NCBI GenBank assembly: GCA_905373295.1
Contig: CAJPSJ010000083.1
Span: 1 to 7,894, forward strand
Origin: an uncultured Campylobacter sp.
Lineage (GTDB): Bacteria > Campylobacterota > Campylobacteria > Campylobacterales > Campylobacteraceae
Length of the DNA stretch: 7,894 bases
Direction: 5' to 3'
Shown: piece by piece, positions 5,989 through 7,894 of the stretch
How the letters are laid out: every line of letters begins with the position of its first letter
Numbering within the stretch: the stretch's first letter is position 1
Made by a program: the position numbers and the translations under genes
Notes under the pieces: model-generated
Seen by the model: only the letters and a program-made list of their open reading frames with translations
Databases searched by the model: none
Told to the model about the DNA's origin: nothing

Positions 5989-6373
5989 CGAAATCAGCGG
6001 CGGTCCGCACGCAAACGGCATCCGGTGCGAACAAAACTTGCGCAGGCGAAACGAACGAGCGCAAGCACAGCTCGCGCTAAATTTGCACTAACGCGGCGAA
6101 TGAAACGCGCTAGCGCCAATCTGCGGCGAATAAAATTTAAACGTAGCCCGCTAATCCTAACGCAAGCCGCGCTAAGGCTCACTTGCCGCAAACGAAATCC
6201 TCGCCAAAAACAGACCCGTCGCGAATACAGTCGCGCCAAAGCTTGCTCACTGCTAACGAAATTTCCGCCAAAGCTCGTCCGCTCATAGACCCAATCCACG
6301 CACAAATAAGTGCAAGTTTGCGCGAACAACGCAAATAAACAGAGTGCGCCGAACCCGATTAAGTGAACTAAAC

Positions 6374-6395
6374 TCGCTAAAACCGACTTTAGCGA
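6374..6395 (-). terminator. Perfect 8-bp hairpin downstream of rnhA
   Basis: TCGCTAAA (6374-6381) and TTTAGCGA (6388-6395) form a perfect 8-bp stem with a 6-nt loop, about 50 bp beyond the rnhA stop. The minus-strand sequence after the stem is GTTTAGTTCAC, T-rich but without a clean T run. It could end the lapB-like/rnhA transcript, or protect its 3' end. Confidence 0.35.
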
Positions 6396-6447
6396 TAAAA
6401 TTTGCGCCGAAGCCAGGACGCATTAAAGCGCTGCTGTGCGTAAAGTT

Positions 6448-6870
6448 TTAAGATTTTATCGCTTCCGCCGCCGCGCGAGCCATAGCGTCGCACTCCTCGT
6501 TTTGCGGATGTCCCGCATGCCCCTTGACCCAAGAGGCCTTGATCTCGTGAGGCGCCGCCGCAGCAAGGTATCTGCGCCACAGATCCGCGTTTTTCTTGCC
6601 CTTAAAATCGGTAACGATCCACTTTGCGAGCCAGGAATTTATCGCCTTGACGACATATTCGCTATCGGTAAAAAGCTCGACGCGGCAGGGCTGCTTAAGC
6701 GCGCTAAGCCCCATTATAGCGGCGGTTAGCTCCATTTGATTATTCGTCGTCATCGCTTCCGCGCCGCTTGCCTTTTTTATCGCGTCGCCGTATTGCAGTA
6801 TGTAAGCCCAGCCGCCCGCTCCCGGGTTTCCGAGGCAGCTGCCGTCGCTAAAAAGTTTGACCGATTTCAC
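6448..6870 (-). CDS. rnhA: Ribonuclease HI
   Basis: RNase HI removes the RNA strand of RNA-DNA hybrids, such as R-loops and primers. The 140-residue protein has the full catalytic set: D9 (in FSDGSCLGNPG), E47 (NNQMEL), D69 (FTDSEYV), H118 (VKGHAG) and D128 (ECDAMA), matching E. coli D10, E48, D70, H124 and D134. A short basic-handle region (WLAKWIVTDFKGKKNADLW, 80-98) is also present. The start is a GTG at 6868-6870, chosen because GGAG at 6878-6881 lies 7 nt upstream and the next residues lead straight into the first strand. It overlaps the end of the upstream lapB-like gene by 23 bp, so the pair is co-transcribed. In C. jejuni the gene at this position carries an rnhB or rnhA label in different annotations; this sequence is clearly type I. 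Confidence 0.97.
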   Translation of the reverse strand: MKSVKLFSDGSCLGNPGAGGWAYILQYGDAIKKASGAEAMTTNNQMELTAAIMGLSALKQPCRVELFTDSEYVVKAINSWLAKWIVTDFKGKKNADLWRRYLAAAAPHEIKASWVKGHAGHPQNEECDAMARAAAEAIKS

Positions 6871-7873
6871 CGGTTTTCTCCGAAATTTGCGCTCTGATCT
6901 CCATGCTACCTAGCTCGTAGCAGACCGGACAGCGGTGCGAAAAAAGCCCCACCGAGCTTTTGCACTTCGCGCAGGTGTAGCTAAAGCTAAGCCCGGCGTC
7001 CTCAAAGCCCGCGTCTTTCATAGACATAAGCGCGTTGATCTCAAAAATTTTACTCGCGCTCTGCGGCTTTTGATCGCTTTTTCCAAGCGCGTAAAAAAGC
7101 GCGTTGTACTCCGCATCCTGCGTATTTACCGCCGCAGGGAAATCATAGATCAGATCGATCGCCTGCTCGATCGGCGGGAAGCGGTCAAAGCCCTCCATAG
7201 GCTCTTTGTTTTTGATAAAAAGCTCCATGCAAAACCGCCCCGCGCCTTTGAAGTTTAGCTTTGAAATTTTAGCGATCTTTTTATTAAACGGCGTATTAGC
7301 GTCGTTTGCGATAATTTGCGCGCGCTCGAACTGGCTTTGAGCATATACTTCGGCGTCCTGTTCGCGCAGCGCGTCAAGCACTTCAAGCGCCTCATTAAAG
7401 CGTTTCAGCCGCTCGTAAATCACCGTAAGATGCGTAAGGGCTTCTTTGTTTCTCGGGCGCAGCTTCAGCGCCTGCAAAAACACCTCTTCGGCGCGTCCCA
7501 AAAAGCCCGCTTTGAAATATACGATACCGAGATTGGTGAGGATAAACTCCCTCTGCACGCCGCCGCTAGCCTTACTTAGCGCGATTAGATAAATTTCTAT
7601 CGCGCGCTCGAAGTCGCCGCTTTTGACGAAAGAGCTAGCTAAAATTCCAAGCGTCGGAATGTCTATTTGCGGGCTTGCCAAAAGCTGTCTGTGCTCGGTG
7701 CTAAGCGCGTCTAGGGTGTCAAATTTTTTGATGAAATTCTCTAGGCTCTGCCTCTCGTTTTTTTTAGAAAAAACTCCCCAGATGTAGCTTAGAATCGACA
7801 CTAGCAAGATTATGCTTATCAGCATGATAAGCCCGAAAATCGGGTCGCGATCGTCTAAGAAAAAATTATCCAA
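6848..7873 (-). CDS. LapB/YciM-like TPR protein with rubredoxin-type zinc knuckle
   Basis: This 341-residue protein has one N-terminal membrane helix (about 11-33) followed by basic residues (KKNER, 37-41), so the bulk faces the cytoplasm. TPR-like helical pairs span about 74-178, the clearest around NLGIVYFKAGFLGRAEEVF (114-132). The C-terminus has CAKC (301-304) and CPVC (315-318), exactly 10 residues apart. This order and spacing match E. coli LapB (YciM), which joins FtsH in controlling LpxC and so lipopolysaccharide synthesis; that role is inferred here from architecture only. The start is TTG at 7871-7873, supported by GAGG at 7880-7883 six nt upstream and by the DNFF-x4-DP-x-FG N-terminus that I recall in C. 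jejuni Cj1637c. It overlaps rnhA by 23 bp. Confidence 0.85.
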   Translation of the reverse strand: MDNFFLDDRDPIFGLIMLISIILLVSILSYIWGVFSKKNERQSLENFIKKFDTLDALSTEHRQLLASPQIDIPTLGILASSFVKSGDFERAIEIYLIALSKASGGVQREFILTNLGIVYFKAGFLGRAEEVFLQALKLRPRNKEALTHLTVIYERLKRFNEALEVLDALREQDAEVYAQSQFERAQIIANDANTPFNKKIAKISKLNFKGAGRFCMELFIKNKEPMEGFDRFPPIEQAIDLIYDFPAAVNTQDAEYNALFYALGKSDQKPQSASKIFEINALMSMKDAGFEDAGLSFSYTCAKCKSSVGLFSHRCPVCYELGSMEIRAQISEKTGEIGQTF

Positions 7874-7894
7874 ATCAAACCTCGTCGCAAAAAT

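Larger units (their letters stand above)
5964..6447. other. 484-bp spacer of degenerate quasi-repeats between rnhA and rnc
   Basis: No real gene is visible. Repeated words include GCGGCGAAT at 6093 and 6123 (30 bp apart), AACGAAATCCTCGCCAA (6191) against AACGAAATTTCCGCCAA (6255), and many GCTAA/CGCTAA variants. Both strands are open over about 6025-6288: a minus-strand frame of 111 codons (TTG start, no Shine-Dalgarno) and a plus-strand frame of 87 codons. Both would give Arg-rich, low-complexity products, as expected from repetitive GC-rich DNA lacking stops. The AT-rich right end near rnc carries its likely promoter, and the left end near rnhA carries a hairpin. Confidence 0.5.

Noticed and set aside
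6025..6288. Plus-strand ORF of 87 codons in the same spacer
   Set aside because: Very basic repetitive translation with no recognisable domain; opposite direction to all genes here.
5994..6329. Minus-strand ORF of 111 codons in the rnhA-rnc spacer
   Set aside because: TTG start without a Shine-Dalgarno, Arg-rich low-complexity product, and an equally open frame on the other strand, so quasi-repeat composition explains it better.

Overview
The window looks like a chromosomal segment of a high-GC Campylobacter (Epsilonproteobacteria; oral-type species such as C. gracilis, C. showae or C. rectus are the best guess). The reasons are the gene order lapB-like, rnhA, rnc, aroC, which I recall from C. 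jejuni (Cj1637c to Cj1634c), the N-terminus of the lapB-like protein, and the many AAATTT words set in GC-rich coding DNA. The species is inferred, not shown. All convincing genes lie on the minus strand, so transcription runs from right to left.

Right half (about 7894 to 3889): a housekeeping cluster. A membrane-anchored TPR protein with a rubredoxin-type zinc knuckle, built like LapB/YciM, overlaps rnhA (RNase HI) by 23 bp. A 484-bp spacer of degenerate quasi-repeats follows. Then comes rnc (RNase III) with an extra hydrophilic, RG-containing tail of about 98 residues, coupled by an ATGA overlap to aroC (chorismate synthase, last step of the shikimate pathway).

Middle (about 3888 to 1746): a short spacer with a weak hairpin, then a GNAT-family acetyltransferase whose catalytic domain is split by two in-frame tandem-repeat regions. 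One is a heptapeptide array with 21-bp units. The other is an array of 8-10-residue units with 24/27/30-bp steps, built around GAAATTTC. The same motif also occurs in the non-coding spacer beside the gene. A four-helix membrane protein of unknown function follows in a TAATG stop/start overlap.

Left part (about 1745 to 1): a predicted lipoprotein with its own likely promoter, about 500 bp with no convincing gene, and a small secreted four-cysteine protein. A possible start of another minus-strand gene sits at the left edge.

The most unusual signal is short-repeat expansion in protein-coding sequence: two arrays in the acetyltransferase, a low-complexity tail on RNase III, and related degenerate repeat DNA in two spacers. 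I see no CRISPR array, tRNA, rRNA, insertion sequence or phage gene.
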